Shown here: positions 11,701 through 24,100 of the stretch, in pieces | Layout: the number at the start of each line of letters is the position of its first letter | Numbering within the stretch: the stretch's first letter is position 1 | From: Branchiostoma floridae | Lineage: Eukaryota > Chordata > Leptocardii > Amphioxiformes > Branchiostomatidae | Length of the DNA stretch: 64,000 nt | Reading direction: 5' to 3' | Assembly (NCBI RefSeq): GCF_000003815.2 | Contig: NC_049990.1 | Location: forward strand, 17,498,532-17,562,531 | The notes under the pieces: model-generated | Told to the model about the DNA's origin: nothing | Databases searched by the model: none | The model's input: the letters and a program-made list of their open reading frames with translations, nothing else | Made by a program: the position numbers and the translations under genes

Positions 11701-14700
11701 TTGGAAACTGTACCAGCATATTCCCTTTTGCATACCCAAATGATACAACTACAGTAATAAAGCAACTGGAATGCATCAGGACACTTGTTATTTTCAACAT
11801 GACATCCTAATTATACAGTTATACATTATGTACAAGAACATGACCATAATGTATCAACGAACTCAGATGAATGAAAAATTATTCCCTGACAGTGGTCAAC
11901 CCAGAAAAATTAAGGCCTAACAATGTACTGATGATATGAGCATATCTAACCATAATATAAATCTTACCCTTACACTAGACTTTACATTTATTCATTCTTG
12001 AAGAAACACAGCAGGGTTACTATGCAATAATGTCATGATACATTAATGATTATTGCTTTCCTGTGGTAGGGAAAATCCCAGCACCTTTGTCAACAAAAGC
12101 TCAATACAGATGAATTGAAACAGTTTTAATTTCTTTATTTTCACCAGTTGATGAGGACAGCGTTCCAGCACAATTTCATCCCCGCCATGTTTGTCCTTGG
12201 GCATGGAGTAGTATCCATGAATGCAGAGCTCGTGGCAAGTAGGCTCGACTGCTGCCCGGTGACTGTAGCAGTGGGGGCAAGTGGCCTGGGAAAGACCATG
12301 GCACTGAAGACTGCCCTCAGCATGATCGGTGAGAACATTTTGCATTGTTTGATTATCATCCAACTGTACTACTTACATGTCTTAAGTCAAAATTGTAACC
12401 TTACATGTGCAATGTAGCACTTGTGTAAGGTATCTACCAGACTAAATGTGTGTGTGTTGAAGTATGAACTTCCCCTTTTTTACACATGATACATGATCTT
12501 ACAAGTTGTTCCTGTTATTTGCTGTTCTTCCTGTCCTGTACTATGGATACAGATTTACATATCAGGCAGTCTTTTACCTCAATAGCCAGGCTCAATTATT
12601 TGATGAAAGAGTAAAACAATATACCATATGAAATCAAAACTAATGCCACAATCATTATGTCTCGAAATTAGTCTTTGTGGTATCCTGTGTTTAATTCTTA
12701 GATGAAACAAGTCACTTTGCAATTGAAGATCAGACTGATGCTTCAGACTTTCATAATATTTTGACATTCATTAATACGTTAATTTTGTTTTTAATGGTCC
12801 ATTTCTGTCAATGGGGGGGGGGGGGTTCTTGAGAGTAGTATATCAAATAAGGTACATGTGCTTTTTAAGCATTGTCTGATATTATAAACTTTCTTGCCTC
12901 ATCCTCTCAGGGATTGGTGAGAATGGATACCTGCGTCAGTTTAAGAGAGAGGCAGTAGTGTCACTGGCCAGCAGATCAACACTCGGCTGTTACCTGGATG
13001 ACCCTAACACACTTGAAAACAGAAAAGAGGCAATAGTAGACTTCTTTGGCATGGGGGGGTTCTTCACCCTGTCCAGAGGACGGGAGTCCGCTAGATGCGG
13101 GCTTTTCATGACTGCAAACAACCCTCTAGAGGACCACGAGGAGAGGTGAGTTTAATAATTTCTTTTATTCTATCAAAAGAACTGTTTCGTAAGTTTCAAA
13201 GGTATCATTGAAGTACATGTATTTGATAAAATGACATAAATGTGATGATCATATTGAGTATTCGTCACTTTATAATGACTTGTTAAGAAATATGATTAAT
13301 GTGAAAAAACTGGATCATTGTTTAGATTGTACAGTTTAACCATTAGTGGGAAAAAGGAAAAGGCCTTCATCATCATTTCTATGTCATACATCTTAAATTT
13401 GTGTTTTTAGCCACATAATGTTCTCCTTATAATTTAAGCAGAGTTAAACTGTTGTATTACATGTTTGGCAAAATTGAAACTTGAAAAGCAAATGGCACTA
13501 ACAAAGGCATTAATTTTTGTAATCTAAGGGACCTGAGAAGGCTGATATACATACCATTCAGCGAGCCCAAAATCGGTGACACAGGCGGGGCGGAGGCTAG
13601 GGTGAGCCTGAAGGAGATGAGGGACAAAGAAGCCTTGTCATCTTGCGTGCGGACCCTTGTCAGGATTGGGCTCCTGTTCAGGGACAAGGGGTGGAGAGAA
13701 GTGCAGCGACAGGCCGATGAGTGGGCTAGGGGGATGCCACATGTTCTAAGGGACACGCTGGTCAACTACAGTGTCCTACACTGGTCCACTTCCAAGGTGA
13801 GCTACCTAAAACTTAATGTGGTTTGAGCAAAATTTTTTTTTTAATGTACACCAAATTTAATTTGCAAGTTCTTAAAAAGTATTCTAGCTCTTACATTCTA
13901 TCTGAAATCTCTCTATATATCAATTTATATCATAAACCTTGTGTTGCCCTGAATTTGAATTTCAGCTATGCCGCAGGCTTGGTGTTCCACAAGAGGAGGT
14001 TGACAGTTTTTGGGAAGAGCAGCTACAACCGTTCATTGCCAACCATATGCAAGAGCCAAGCTGGGAGCTGAAAGAGGCACCATTGGTTCTCAGTGGAGTT
14101 CGAGAGAGCATCAGGGAATGGGTTTCCATGAAAAACAAGAAGGTGAGCTTAGTCTGCAGAAATAGCATTTCAAAGGGTCTGACTTTTAAAAAAAATTCAG
14201 GAGAGCATGTCCCCTGACCAGCCAGAACTGCCCTTGCGCCTTTGGTGCTCCACATATTGAAAATTCTTTTAGCAATATTTCACATGCCATATGCAATTTG
14301 CAGCCATCCCCTCTAAGGTTACATAACAAACCCTGTTTGTACTAATGTTGTTGGCGATCATCTGACTAGTCAATACTGCCTGTGTTATGCTTAACAAAGC
14401 ACAAAAATTTACCCTATACCATTACAATCCTTCCTGAATTTTAAGCTTAAGTGTTGTCGGCTGTCCTGAATTTAGCATAAAGCATAATCAGAACCCCCAT
14501 GCAGACCCTCTTCACAGTACAAAAGATATCGTAAAAGAAAACATAAGAAGGCAAATTATTCTAAAATTTGTAACAAAACTTTTGTCCGGCACAACCCTGC
14601 TAATGTTACATTCAATATAACAGCAGCTATGAAAAAACAGCACTGGTGCATTCTGGAAGAGCGCAGTGGATACTTCAAAAGGATAATTACGTTGGTATAA

Positions 14701-16553
14701 GACTGATCTATAATTGATGAACACAGACACACTAAAAAAATTATTCTCATGATTATCCCTATATTTCTGAACATTGGCTACTTCTTCTGAGAGCACTGCT
14801 TTTTAGTCCTAGTCAGAGTTTCAGCGGGATAATTGGGCTAAGGGATGAAAGTCAATTTTGTGAAGTCCTATAGTCCTTTTATTACGATCTCCATTAGTGT
14901 AAAATTATCATGACACTACTCTTCCTGGAGTCATCAAATGACAAAGTTGACAAAAGGTTATCCAGAAACACAAGACCTGTCCACTTTCTCTTTACTTGAA
15001 AATTTAATCCCCACAAACTTGAATTCATTTACAGAAATGTTGCACCTTAATGTAATTCATCTGTTGGGTAGTTAGAGGGGAGGGGTCAGAATATTGTTGT
15101 CATTGTTGTAGTATGATTACTGCTGCCTATAAGTCCAAACTCAATATCAAGTTGCAAATTATTTTCATGGATTGAAAACATTATGTTATCTGTATCTGTA
15201 GAACCAGAGCTTCTTTAGTTGCTTCTGAGTACCCCTTTGAATTAGCTTTAATTTGTAATCTGTAACGAAAGTTCACCTTTATCCGTTGGGTAACCTATAT
15301 TCGCTGTATTGAAACCAGGGGGGGTTTAGGGATATCAAGTGGATGGACAGTGGTTTGAAAGTGCAGTATTTTTTAAATACAGCTTGTTTACCCATTTAAA
15401 ACCACCGTCCGTCGCATTGACATCCCTAGATACCCATTTTTTTAAAACAACGGATAAAGGTTACCTCGCGGATAAAGGAGAACTAGCGTTACCAATTATG
15501 TTTATAAATCTCTCAAGGAGCTGATGGACAAAGTGAGAAAGGGCAGGATCAAGTACGGTGAGGGTCCAACTGCCCCGCGGGTGGAGAGCTTGTTGGTGGC
15601 CACCGATACAATTGATGAAGTCTCAGGTGGCATCCCATGGGACACCATCCGGAAGCTCTTTGATGCAAGTGGTGAAGGGACGGCACATACTATCCCCTAC
15701 TCGCTCAATGAAGACAAGAATAAGAGGAAGAGGTATGTTGCCTTCAAATGGATGTGCTTCAGCCAGGAGCAACAAGAGTTGGTTTTTGGTTACAATTATC
15801 TTGTACTGTTTATAAAAAGTGGACAATACGTCCAGTGAATACTCAATTCCCAAGGAGGTTTCAGACAAAATACTCCAGACTCCATATATACTGTGTAGTT
15901 GCTAGCTCCCCCACAATGTACAAAGTACTTATTAAGTCAATGATAAGAAAAAAAGATGCAGTTAACAGTTTCTTAAATGCAGAATCATCAGTCTTGGAAA
16001 GCACTCAAAACCTGACAATTGCCTTTTGAAACCAAGTATGTCTTGTGACTGAGAGACGCTGAAGCCCATGGCTCTCAGGATAAGCCTGCTGCTGGAGTCC
16101 AGCCTTGTTTGCCATGTTCCACTCCCGGGTAGTGACCTTCGGGGGCGGAACAAAGCAACCAAGGCTGGACTCCAGGCTACTCAGGTTGACATCTAGTCGG
16201 TTCCGAATGCAAATGAGTGTTATAATGAGGGTATATAAATTGAACTGTTATAATGTTACACCTAAAGATTAGTGCTTGTGCTAAATCTTGTGGAAAAAGA
16301 AAATACTGTGTCTAGAAGATCCACCAGATTTTTCACCAAAAGTAGAACATCTGCATAATGCCTTTGCTCAATGAAAGTGTACACTATAAACTAATTGCGA
16401 TGATATATAACTTCTGTTATGCAACACAAATATGCAATGTAGTTTAACTAAAATTTGACTGGCAATTTTATTCTTCCAGCACTATGCAGAGATCCAGGTG
16501 AGGATCCGGTGAGGGCATATGAAGAAGACCTGGAGCACATGGCAGATGCATGA
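8726..16553 (+). CDS. P-loop NTPase of unrecognised family (10-exon gene, 5' incomplete)
   Basis: Exons: 8726-8787, 9898-9974, 10162-10396, 11533-11691, 12148-12328, 12911-13145, 13529-13796, 13966-14142, 15518-15732 and 16490-16553. From 9898 onward all junctions are GT-AG and all phases close to one frame. The core has a Walker A loop (GASGLGKT) in exon 5. Exon 6 has an acidic Walker B-like strand (LGCYLDD), an invariant-looking RG, and a sensor-like stretch (MTANNPLEDHEER) leading to RR and IPF. This order resembles SF3/D5-type or DUF927-type primase-helicase ATPases. That is inference from motif order. About 260 basic and acidic residues follow and match nothing I know. No signal peptide or membrane segment is visible. 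It could be a host gene or a domesticated replication protein. Confidence 0.75.
9247..9721. mobile_element. Harbinger-like MITE in NTPase intron
   Basis: The left end GGCCACAGCAAGTAAATTCT, continuing ATGGATGACAT, is inverted with the right end TATACTTACTCTGGCC. TAA follows the right end and CAA precedes the left (one mismatch to TAA). It is the same family as 2022-2194 and 7621-8523. Confidence 0.55.
9898..9974 (+). CDS. NTPase gene exon 2
   Basis: Acceptor TTGCCAG, donor CG|GTAATA. It reads ADEDQVWTLLAKPSMWKKDH and onward, and leaves phase 2 for the next exon. Confidence 0.7.
10162..10396 (+). CDS. NTPase gene exon 3
   Basis: Acceptor CACACAG, donor CAG|GTGTGT. It starts RVRYIPVGARRDTFCTYAN and ends IWIFNTQ in phase 0. 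No recognised motif. Confidence 0.8.
11443..11453. mobile_element. 11 bp micro-insertion CAAGGACGTTG
   Basis: The 11 bases start exactly like the 25 and 31 bp palindromic insertions. They are flanked by identical 7 bp repeats ATTTAAT at 11436-11442 and 11454-11460. It lies in an NTPase gene intron. Confidence 0.45.
11533..11691 (+). CDS. NTPase gene exon 4
   Basis: Acceptor TTCTAG, donor GTT|GTGAGT. It reads VQLRAEENDQGKMCVSRLKP and onward, phase 0 to 0. It is the linker before the ATPase core. Confidence 0.8.
12148..12328 (+). CDS. NTPase gene exon 5 with Walker A
   Basis: Acceptor TTTCACCAG, donor G|GTGAGA. It contains HNFIPAMFVLGHGVVSMNAE, then the P-loop GASGLGKT followed by ALKTALSMIG. 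The layout of a hydrophobic helix, a short strand and GxSGxGKT is that of DUF927/primase-helicase ATPases. Confidence 0.85.
12911..13145 (+). CDS. NTPase gene exon 6 with Walker B-like and sensor motifs
   Basis: Acceptor CTCTCAG, donor AG|GTGAGT. It carries STLGCYLDDPNTLENRK (Walker B-like), FFTLSRGRES, and CGLFMTANNPLEDHEER (sensor-1-like plus a basic residue). Confidence 0.85.
13529..13796 (+). CDS. NTPase gene exon 7
   Basis: Acceptor ATCTAAG, donor AAG|GTGAGC. It opens DLRRLIYIPF, the end of the ATPase core, then a helical, charged region (EWARGMPHVLRDTLVNYSVL). Confidence 0.85.
13966..14142 (+). CDS. NTPase gene exon 8
   Basis: Acceptor ATTTCAG, donor AAG|GTGAGC. It reads LCRRLGVPQEEVDSFWEEQL and onward, phase 0 to 0, and is helical and charged. 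Confidence 0.8.
15518..15732 (+). CDS. NTPase gene exon 9
   Basis: Acceptor CTCAAG, donor AG|GTATGT. It reads ELMDKVRKGRIKYGEG and onward, and ends in a basic KNKRKR stretch that could act as a nuclear localisation signal (inference). Confidence 0.75.
16081..16180. mobile_element. Foldback MITE with AGCCTG…CCAGGCT ends
   Basis: Arms AGCCTG(CTG)CTGGAGTCCAGCCTTG and CAAGGCTGGACTCCAGGCTA are inverted around about 50 bp. The ends resemble the hairpin element at 31550-31656. The flanks CTCAGGAT and CTCAGGTT may be a target duplication. Confidence 0.5.
16490..16553 (+). CDS. NTPase gene last exon (start uncertain)
   Basis: Using the AG at 16488-16489 the exon reads DPGEDPVRAYEEDLEHMADA then stop. 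Using the earlier AG at 16478-16479, which has the better pyrimidine tract, the protein ends after seven residues (TGA). I prefer the longer acidic tail, with moderate confidence. Confidence 0.5.
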
Positions 16554-16591
16554 AATGGTAAAATCACCTTTATAAGGTCATGCTTTGGTTG

Positions 16592-16692
16592 TGTGTGTGC
16601 ATGCGCGTGCGTGTGTGTGTCTGTGTGTCCGTGTGTGTGTGCCTGTGTGTGTGTGTATACACGTGCATGCATGTGTGTGTGTGTGTGTGTGT
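16592..16692. repeat. (TG)n microsatellite
   Basis: About 100 bp of GTGT units with interruptions. Confidence 0.95.
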
Positions 16693-17120
16693 ATGCCATG
16701 GTGTGTGTTGCATCATTTGTATGAGTTGGTGTGTGGACATAACATGTAGCTGTAGACAGTTATTTGTTATATTCAGTGTAGTATATCATAATCTCACTGT
16801 TCCTTGCATATTCTAAAGGTCTCGTGACTAAGATATTTAAAGAATTAGAGAAATTATCACCAGTTAAGATTTTAGTTAACATTATGCATCAGAAGATTCC
16901 CTTTCAAATACATTGTTAATGATTTTCCAGGATACCAGAAGATAGAAGATAGACTGCCAGAGTGTCTACATCACAAGGTACAAGTGGCCTACCTGCGTCA
17001 ATGCTGTGATGCTGCCAATCAAAGTAGACAAACATCTCCATCACAAACATGTGTCTTATGTTGTTGAACGCGGTGTACACATTATATTGAAGTGTACCAG
17101 CTAGGCCACCTACATGTATT

Positions 17121-17220
17121 NNNNNNNNNNNNNNNNNNNNNNNNNNNNNNNNNNNNNNNNNNNNNNNNNNNNNNNNNNNNNNNNNNNNNNNNNNNNNNNN
17201 NNNNNNNNNNNNNNNNNNNN
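17121..17220. other. Assembly gap (100 N)
   Basis: Run of N. Confidence 1.
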
Positions 17221-19291
17221 CATACATTGTACCATTGCTATTTTGTAAGCAGTTTATTTATTGATTGGTTGACAGTCTCCAAGCATGTTGCAGCTGTGTA
17301 TACATGCTGAATTGCATATATGGTATTAGAAACTTTTAACATAGTAAACATTAAAAAAACACAATACATGACAAGTCATTACATTACATGCCCATTACAG
17401 AGATTGTATATTGTGATGGGAGGTCTCAACTTGTTTATTCAATATGTCTGCCAGTATGGGTTGGGGCTCATTGTTCAATTTAGTGGTTGGTTTTGGCTAG
17501 AAAAATCAAGCTGATTTGCTCCCCTTAGGATTCTAGGATTCAAAGTTGTTGAGTTGTGGAGGGCTGAGTTCTTCTTTAATCTAAAGACAGCTGATGTAAC
17601 TGGGGCAGAGTACCACAATGTTGAAAGATGTATCCTGGGGGCTGGGAATTATGCTTACTTCTGTATCTTTATCTTTTATCCTTAAGTTCCAGACTGGAGA
17701 AATTCCAGAGGTCTAGTTGGGGAGTCTGGAATTTTTTAATTCCTTTAAGCTTCATTTTATCATTGTTCAGATATGAAAGGATAATAGTTCTAACCAGTCT
17801 CAAGTCATTAGGTAATCTAGTGTAGATGTGTTTGCAGGGGCCACTGACAAATTAAGTTCATCACTTTCTGTAGTACGCATACATGTGTACATGTGTGTGT
17901 TCTTAAAAAGTTTCTCTATATTGTTAAACTGTTTAACATACTATTTACCTGAAATGTTGTTCTTTTGTGCTTTTCTTTGTTTTAACTTATTAAGCGAATT
18001 TGAAAATTCACCTGGACTTTTTCTGTCTTTTAGAGCAGAAAAACCATAACATGTTAACTTTATGAAAGCCAATTTTCTTACTTTTATGAGTTTTTTTTAT
18101 AATACATAATTGTTTTTTCACTGTAATGAATCTGCATTTTATATCCGGATTCAAATGGTATTAACAAGTAAAGCCTAGTTTATTTCTTTAGTTCTGTTCA
18201 ACTTTTATCCCATTGTTAGTTTAAGGGTCTAGTTCAATCTGGAGACGTTTCTTATGTAACTTCTCTTATAAGTCAGTGTATGAGTAAACTAGGCCAAACA
18301 TAGGAACTTGCTAAATGATGAGATGTACATTGTGCTGAACAACAACAAAATGTGTGAAATTCATTTTCATGTATCCTTATCTGCCTCGTTCACGAAGTCC
18401 AACCAAGATATGCCTCATGTAGAGCTCAACTCAATATTCCTATTCCACTATAGCAATTTTTTTTGACAATTATGCATGGTTTTCACACACAAAAATGACC
18501 ATGAACCTGCCACCGAATGTAAGATTTTACCTTGTATCATGATTCAAACCCGAAAAATATCCATAAAGTCTTCCTAACTGTGACGGCTCATGTTAAGTGT
18601 GTTCCAATTAAACAATGGTTGTTGTTAAATCATCATGTGTCTTTCTTTATAGCAAAGGTAAAACCAGCCATCAAGCTCACTGGTTGGAGGTAAGGACCTT
18701 TGAAAATGACTGGAATTTAGAGAGATGAAAATTCTGTGTTCATTGCTTCTGTCAACTGCCTTCGGCACATGATGATGAGCACGCACCCTTTAAATTATCG
18801 GTCTTCACTTTCTTAGTTATAAAAAACAAACGAACCCATGCTAAAACTTTTTTTGTCATATCTTTATCAGACATATCATTGAACGGAGTGGGTTTATAAA
18901 ATTCCTTCAGTGATTATGCAAATAGGATTATACTAAAAATCATAACGATTAGTCAAACCCTTCTTGAGACATTCCCTTTCAATGTCTGACACACTGTTCC
19001 AGCAGCCGCTTGGGGGCCAAACCTAAACCACTTAACGGTCTTTAAGAGCTCACAAAAATCACGACCATTGCACGTCCAGAACTCGAGGTATCAAACCAGG
19101 AAGTTCCGCTGTAGAACCAAAACAAACCGCTAGGGGCCCAAAATCGAATCGTTTCAAGATCTAATAAAGACCGATCCACGTATCAAATATCAATACAGTC
19201 CATCCAGGTATTCTTGAGTAATGCTGGTCTTCTACACATACACACACTCACAACACACATAACCTTATAGCGTGGGTAGACATAGCTTGAG

Positions 19292-19491
19292 NNNNNNNNN
19301 NNNNNNNNNNNNNNNNNNNNNNNNNNNNNNNNNNNNNNNNNNNNNNNNNNNNNNNNNNNNNNNNNNNNNNNNNNNNNNNNNNNNNNNNNNNNNNNNNNNN
19401 NNNNNNNNNNNNNNNNNNNNNNNNNNNNNNNNNNNNNNNNNNNNNNNNNNNNNNNNNNNNNNNNNNNNNNNNNNNNNNNNNNNNNNNNNNN
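19292..19491. other. Assembly gap (200 N)
   Basis: Run of N. Confidence 1.
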
Positions 19492-20554
19492 GTTACTACA
19501 TGAACACTTCAAAATGTATCTTCTATGGATGAAAGTGAATTTCATCTTCATTATCAACAAGATGCGATTGAGGTAAGCGAAAGGGTTCGAATTTTTTCGG
19601 TAGATATACATGTATAATTCCCACGAAATTCCGTGTCTCAGAGCATGAAATCGATCGGCTGATGGGTCTTGGATCTCTAAATGATGTTTTGGACAGTTAA
19701 TACGCCCATCGACCGATGTTCGTATGTCTTCAAGCCGCGTTTAATGTGATCGGGTAGATAAAAATGAAAACATACAATGGCCAGAGAAAACGGTAAGAGG
19801 ATGATCTCTAAAAATAACCATTTTGAAGTAGAATAAACTGGGGACCGTGCTACTGCTGTTTGGCTGGTGACAAGTAAAGTTAACTCGTAACTAACCGACT
19901 GCTCTGCAATTTTGTGTTCTAAGGTCGACACGTCAGTTAATTATAAGTCCGCCAAATTCGTTGCGATATGCTTTGTCAGGGTGTTGTCTCTAGCTATTCG
20001 TCCTCTGTTTCAATAGATGATGCATTATGAAGAACATCGAGAATCTAAACCAAACAAGTTCAAATTCAAATGTTTTGAAAGAATATAGAACCTATTGCAA
20101 CGGCGTGTCTAGATATCAATAACAGTGCGAAAACATATAATGTGTTTGTATTTTTTTTCTTGTGAAAGCCCGTGGAGAGAAATAAGACTGGTTTCCATAA
20201 CCTACATATAAACTTGGATCTGCGCATGTACATGTGCATTCAGGTAACGGTTTATCCGTCAGACATGTTAAACTTTGCATATTACATGCATTCGTATCCC
20301 ATCGACAATACTGAAAAGTGCTACTTTTCAATAAATAATACAGAGGATTTCTATCTATGTATGGTACTCAGTGATACCAAAGTATCGAGCAAATGTTGAG
20401 AACATATGAAGGATTATTCCGACATGGTAAAACGTCAGACGTATTTTAAACAGAACGTCAGTGATCCAAGTCAATTGTGAATTGTGTAAATCCAATGTTT
20501 TATTACACGCAGGATCCTTGGTTTTAGATATCATTATGGGAACTTAGGTTGTAA

Positions 20555-21150
20555 NNNNNNNNNNNNNNNNNNNNNNNNNNNNNNNNNNNNNNNNNNNNNN
20601 NNNNNNNNNNNNNNNNNNNNNNNNNNNNNNNNNNNNNNNNNNNNNNNNNNNNNNNNNNNNNNNNNNNNNNNNNNNNNNNNNNNNNNNNNNNNNNNNNNNN
20701 NNNNNNNNNNNNNNNNNNNNNNNNNNNNNNNNNNNNNNNNNNNNNNNNNNNNNNNNNNNNNNNNNNNNNNNNNNNNNNNNNNNNNNNNNNNNNNNNNNNN
20801 NNNNNNNNNNNNNNNNNNNNNNNNNNNNNNNNNNNNNNNNNNNNNNNNNNNNNNNNNNNNNNNNNNNNNNNNNNNNNNNNNNNNNNNNNNNNNNNNNNNN
20901 NNNNNNNNNNNNNNNNNNNNNNNNNNNNNNNNNNNNNNNNNNNNNNNNNNNNNNNNNNNNNNNNNNNNNNNNNNNNNNNNNNNNNNNNNNNNNNNNNNNN
21001 NNNNNNNNNNNNNNNNNNNNNNNNNNNNNNNNNNNNNNNNNNNNNNNNNNNNNNNNNNNNNNNNNNNNNNNNNNNNNNNNNNNNNNNNNNNNNNNNNNNN
21101 NNNNNNNNNNNNNNNNNNNNNNNNNNNNNNNNNNNNNNNNNNNNNNNNNN
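20555..21150. other. Assembly gap (596 N) at the satellite edge
   Basis: Run of N. The sequence is already in full satellite on leaving the gap, so the left end of the array is unknown. Confidence 1.
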
Positions 21151-24100
21151 CCGTACACGAGAAGTGACATGCCCCGCTACCCTCGAAGCGGAAAGATCTA
21201 CTACAATACTACACTACTACAGGGCATTTTAGTCCTTCCGTATAATGTCACACCAGTCGAAACGGCCAACCACAATATCTTGTACGGCTGAAAGCCCAGC
21301 TCGTCCCGTACACGAGAAGTGACATACCCCGCTACCCTCGTAGCGGCAAGATCTACTACAATACTACACTACTACAGGGCATTTTAGTCCTTCCGTATAA
21401 TGTCACACCAGTCGAAACGGCCAACCACAATATCTTTTACGGCTGAAAGCCCAGGTCGTCCCGTACACGAGAAGTGACATGCCCCGCTACCCTCGTAGCG
21501 ACAAGACCTACTACAATACTACAATACTACAAGGCATTTTAGTCCTTCCGTATAATGTCACACCAGTCGAAACGGCCAACCACAATATCTTCTACGGCTG
21601 AAAGCCCAGGTCGTCCCGTACACGAGAAGGGACATGCTCCGCTACCCTCGTAGCGGCAAGATCTACTACAATACTACACTACTACAGGGCATTTTAGTCC
21701 TTCCGTATAATGTCACACCAGTCGAAACGGCCAACCACAATATCTTTTACGGCTGAAAGCCCAGGTCGTCCCGTACAGGAGAAGTGACATGCCCCGCTAC
21801 CCTCGTAGCGGCAAGACCTACTACAATACTACCATACTACAGGGCATTTTAGTCCTTCCGTATAATGTCACACCAGTCGAAACGATCAACCACAATATCT
21901 TCTACGGCTGAAAGCCCAGGTCGTCCCGTACACGAGAAGTGACATGCCCCGCTACCCTCGTAGCGGCAAGACCTACTACGATCTACTACAATACTACACT
22001 ACTACAGGGCATTTTAGTCCTTCCGTATAATGTCACACCAGTCGAAACGGCCAACCACAATATCTTTTACGGCTGAAAGCCCAGGTCGTCCCGTACACGA
22101 GAAGTGACATGCCCCGCTACCCTCGTAGCGGCAAGACCTACTACAATACTACACTACTACAGGGCATTTTAGTCCTTCCGTATAATGTCACACCAGTCGA
22201 AACGGCCAACCACAATATCTTTTACGGCTGAAAGCCCAGCTCGTCCCGTACACGAGAAGTGACATGCCCCGCTACCCTCGTAGCGGCAAGATCTACTACA
22301 ATACTACACTACTACAGGGCATTTTAGTCCTTCCGTATAATGTCACACCAGTCGAAACGGCCAACCACAATATCTTCTACGGCTGAAAGCCCAGGTCGTC
22401 CCGTACACGAGAAGTGGCATGCCCCTATACCCTTGTAGCGGCAAGATCTACTACAATACTACACTACTACAGGGCATTTTAGTCCTTCCGTATAATGTCA
22501 CACCAGTCGAAACGGCCAACCACAATATCTTTTACGGCTGAAAGCCCAGGTCGTCCCGTACACGAGAAGTGACATGCCCCGCTACCCTCGTAGCGGCAAG
22601 ATCTACTACAATACTACACTACTACAGGGCATTTTAGTCCTTCCGTATAATGTCACACCAGTCGAAACGGCCAACCACAATATCTTTTACGGCTGAAAGC
22701 CCAGGTCGTCCCGTACACAAGAAGTGACATGCCCCGCTACCCTCGTAGCGACAAGACCTACTACAATACTACAATACTACAGGGCATTTTAGTCCTTCCG
22801 TATAATGTCACACCAGTCGAGACGGCCAACCACAATATCTTCTACGGCTGAAAGCCCAGGTCGTCCCGTACACGAGAAGGGACATACTCCGCTACCCTCG
22901 TAGCGGCAAGATCTACTACAATACTACACTACTACAGGGCATTNNNNNNNNNNNNNNNNNNNNNNNNNNNNNNNNNNNNNNNNNNNNNNNNNNNNNNNNN
23001 NNNNNNNNNNNNNNNNNNNNNNNNNNNNNNNNNNNNNNNNNNNTCCCGTACACGAGAAGTGACATGCCGCGCTACTCTCGTAGCGGCAAGATGTACTACA
23101 ATACTACACTACTACAGGGCATCTTAGTCCTTCCGTATAATGTCACACCAGTCGAAACGATGAACCACAATATCTTCTACGGCTGAAAGCCCAGGTCGTC
23201 CCGTACACGAGAAGTGGCATGCCCCTATACCCTCGTAGCGACAAGACGTACTACAATACTACACTACTACAGGGCATTTTAGACCATTCGTATAATGTAT
23301 TACATCAGTAGGAACGGTCAACCTCAATATCTTTTACGGCATGAAAGGCCAGGTCGTCCCGTACATCAGCAGTGGCGTGCCCCGCTACCCCTGTAGCGGC
23401 AAGACCTACTACAATACCATACTACTACAGGGCATTTTAGTCCTTCCGTATAATGTCACACGAGTCGAAACGGCCAACCACAATATCTTTTACGGCTGAA
23501 AGCCCAGGTCGTCCCGTACACGAGAAGTGACATGCCCCGCTACCCTCGTAGCGGCAAGACCTACTACAATACTACAATACTACAGGGCATTTTAGTCCTT
23601 CCGTATAATGTCACACCAGTCGAAACGATCAACCACAATATCTTCTACGGCTGAAAGCCCAGGTCGTCCCGTACACGAGAAGTGACATGCCCCGCTACCC
23701 TCGAAGCGGCAAGATCTACTACAATACTACAATACTACAGGGCATTTTAGCTTTCCGTATAATGTCACACCAATCGAAACGGCCAACCACAATATCTTCT
23801 ACGGCTGAAAGCCCAGGTCGTCCCGTACACGAGAAGTGACATGCCCCGCTACCCTCGAAGCGGCAAGATCTACTACAATACTACAATACTACAGGGCATT
23901 TTAGCTTTCCGTATAATGTCACACCAATCGAAACGGCCAACCACAATATCTTCTACGGCTGAAAGCCCAGGTCGTCCCGTACACGAGAAGTGACATGCCC
24001 CGCTACCCTCGTAGCGGCAAGACCTACTACAATACTACAATACTACAGGGCATTTTAGTCCTTCCGTACAATGTCACACCAGTCGAAACGGCCAACCACA

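Larger units (their letters stand above)
16554..20554. other. Intergenic DNA, no supported gene
   Basis: Apart from the TG microsatellite and two gaps I see no motif-bearing exon. A short open stretch at 16931-16976 (KIEDRLPECLHHK, between AG and GT) could be an alternative 3' exon of the NTPase gene, but nothing requires it. Confidence 0.45.

Noticed and set aside
20555-21170. 208-residue minus-strand frame of X
   Set aside because: It is translation of an assembly gap.
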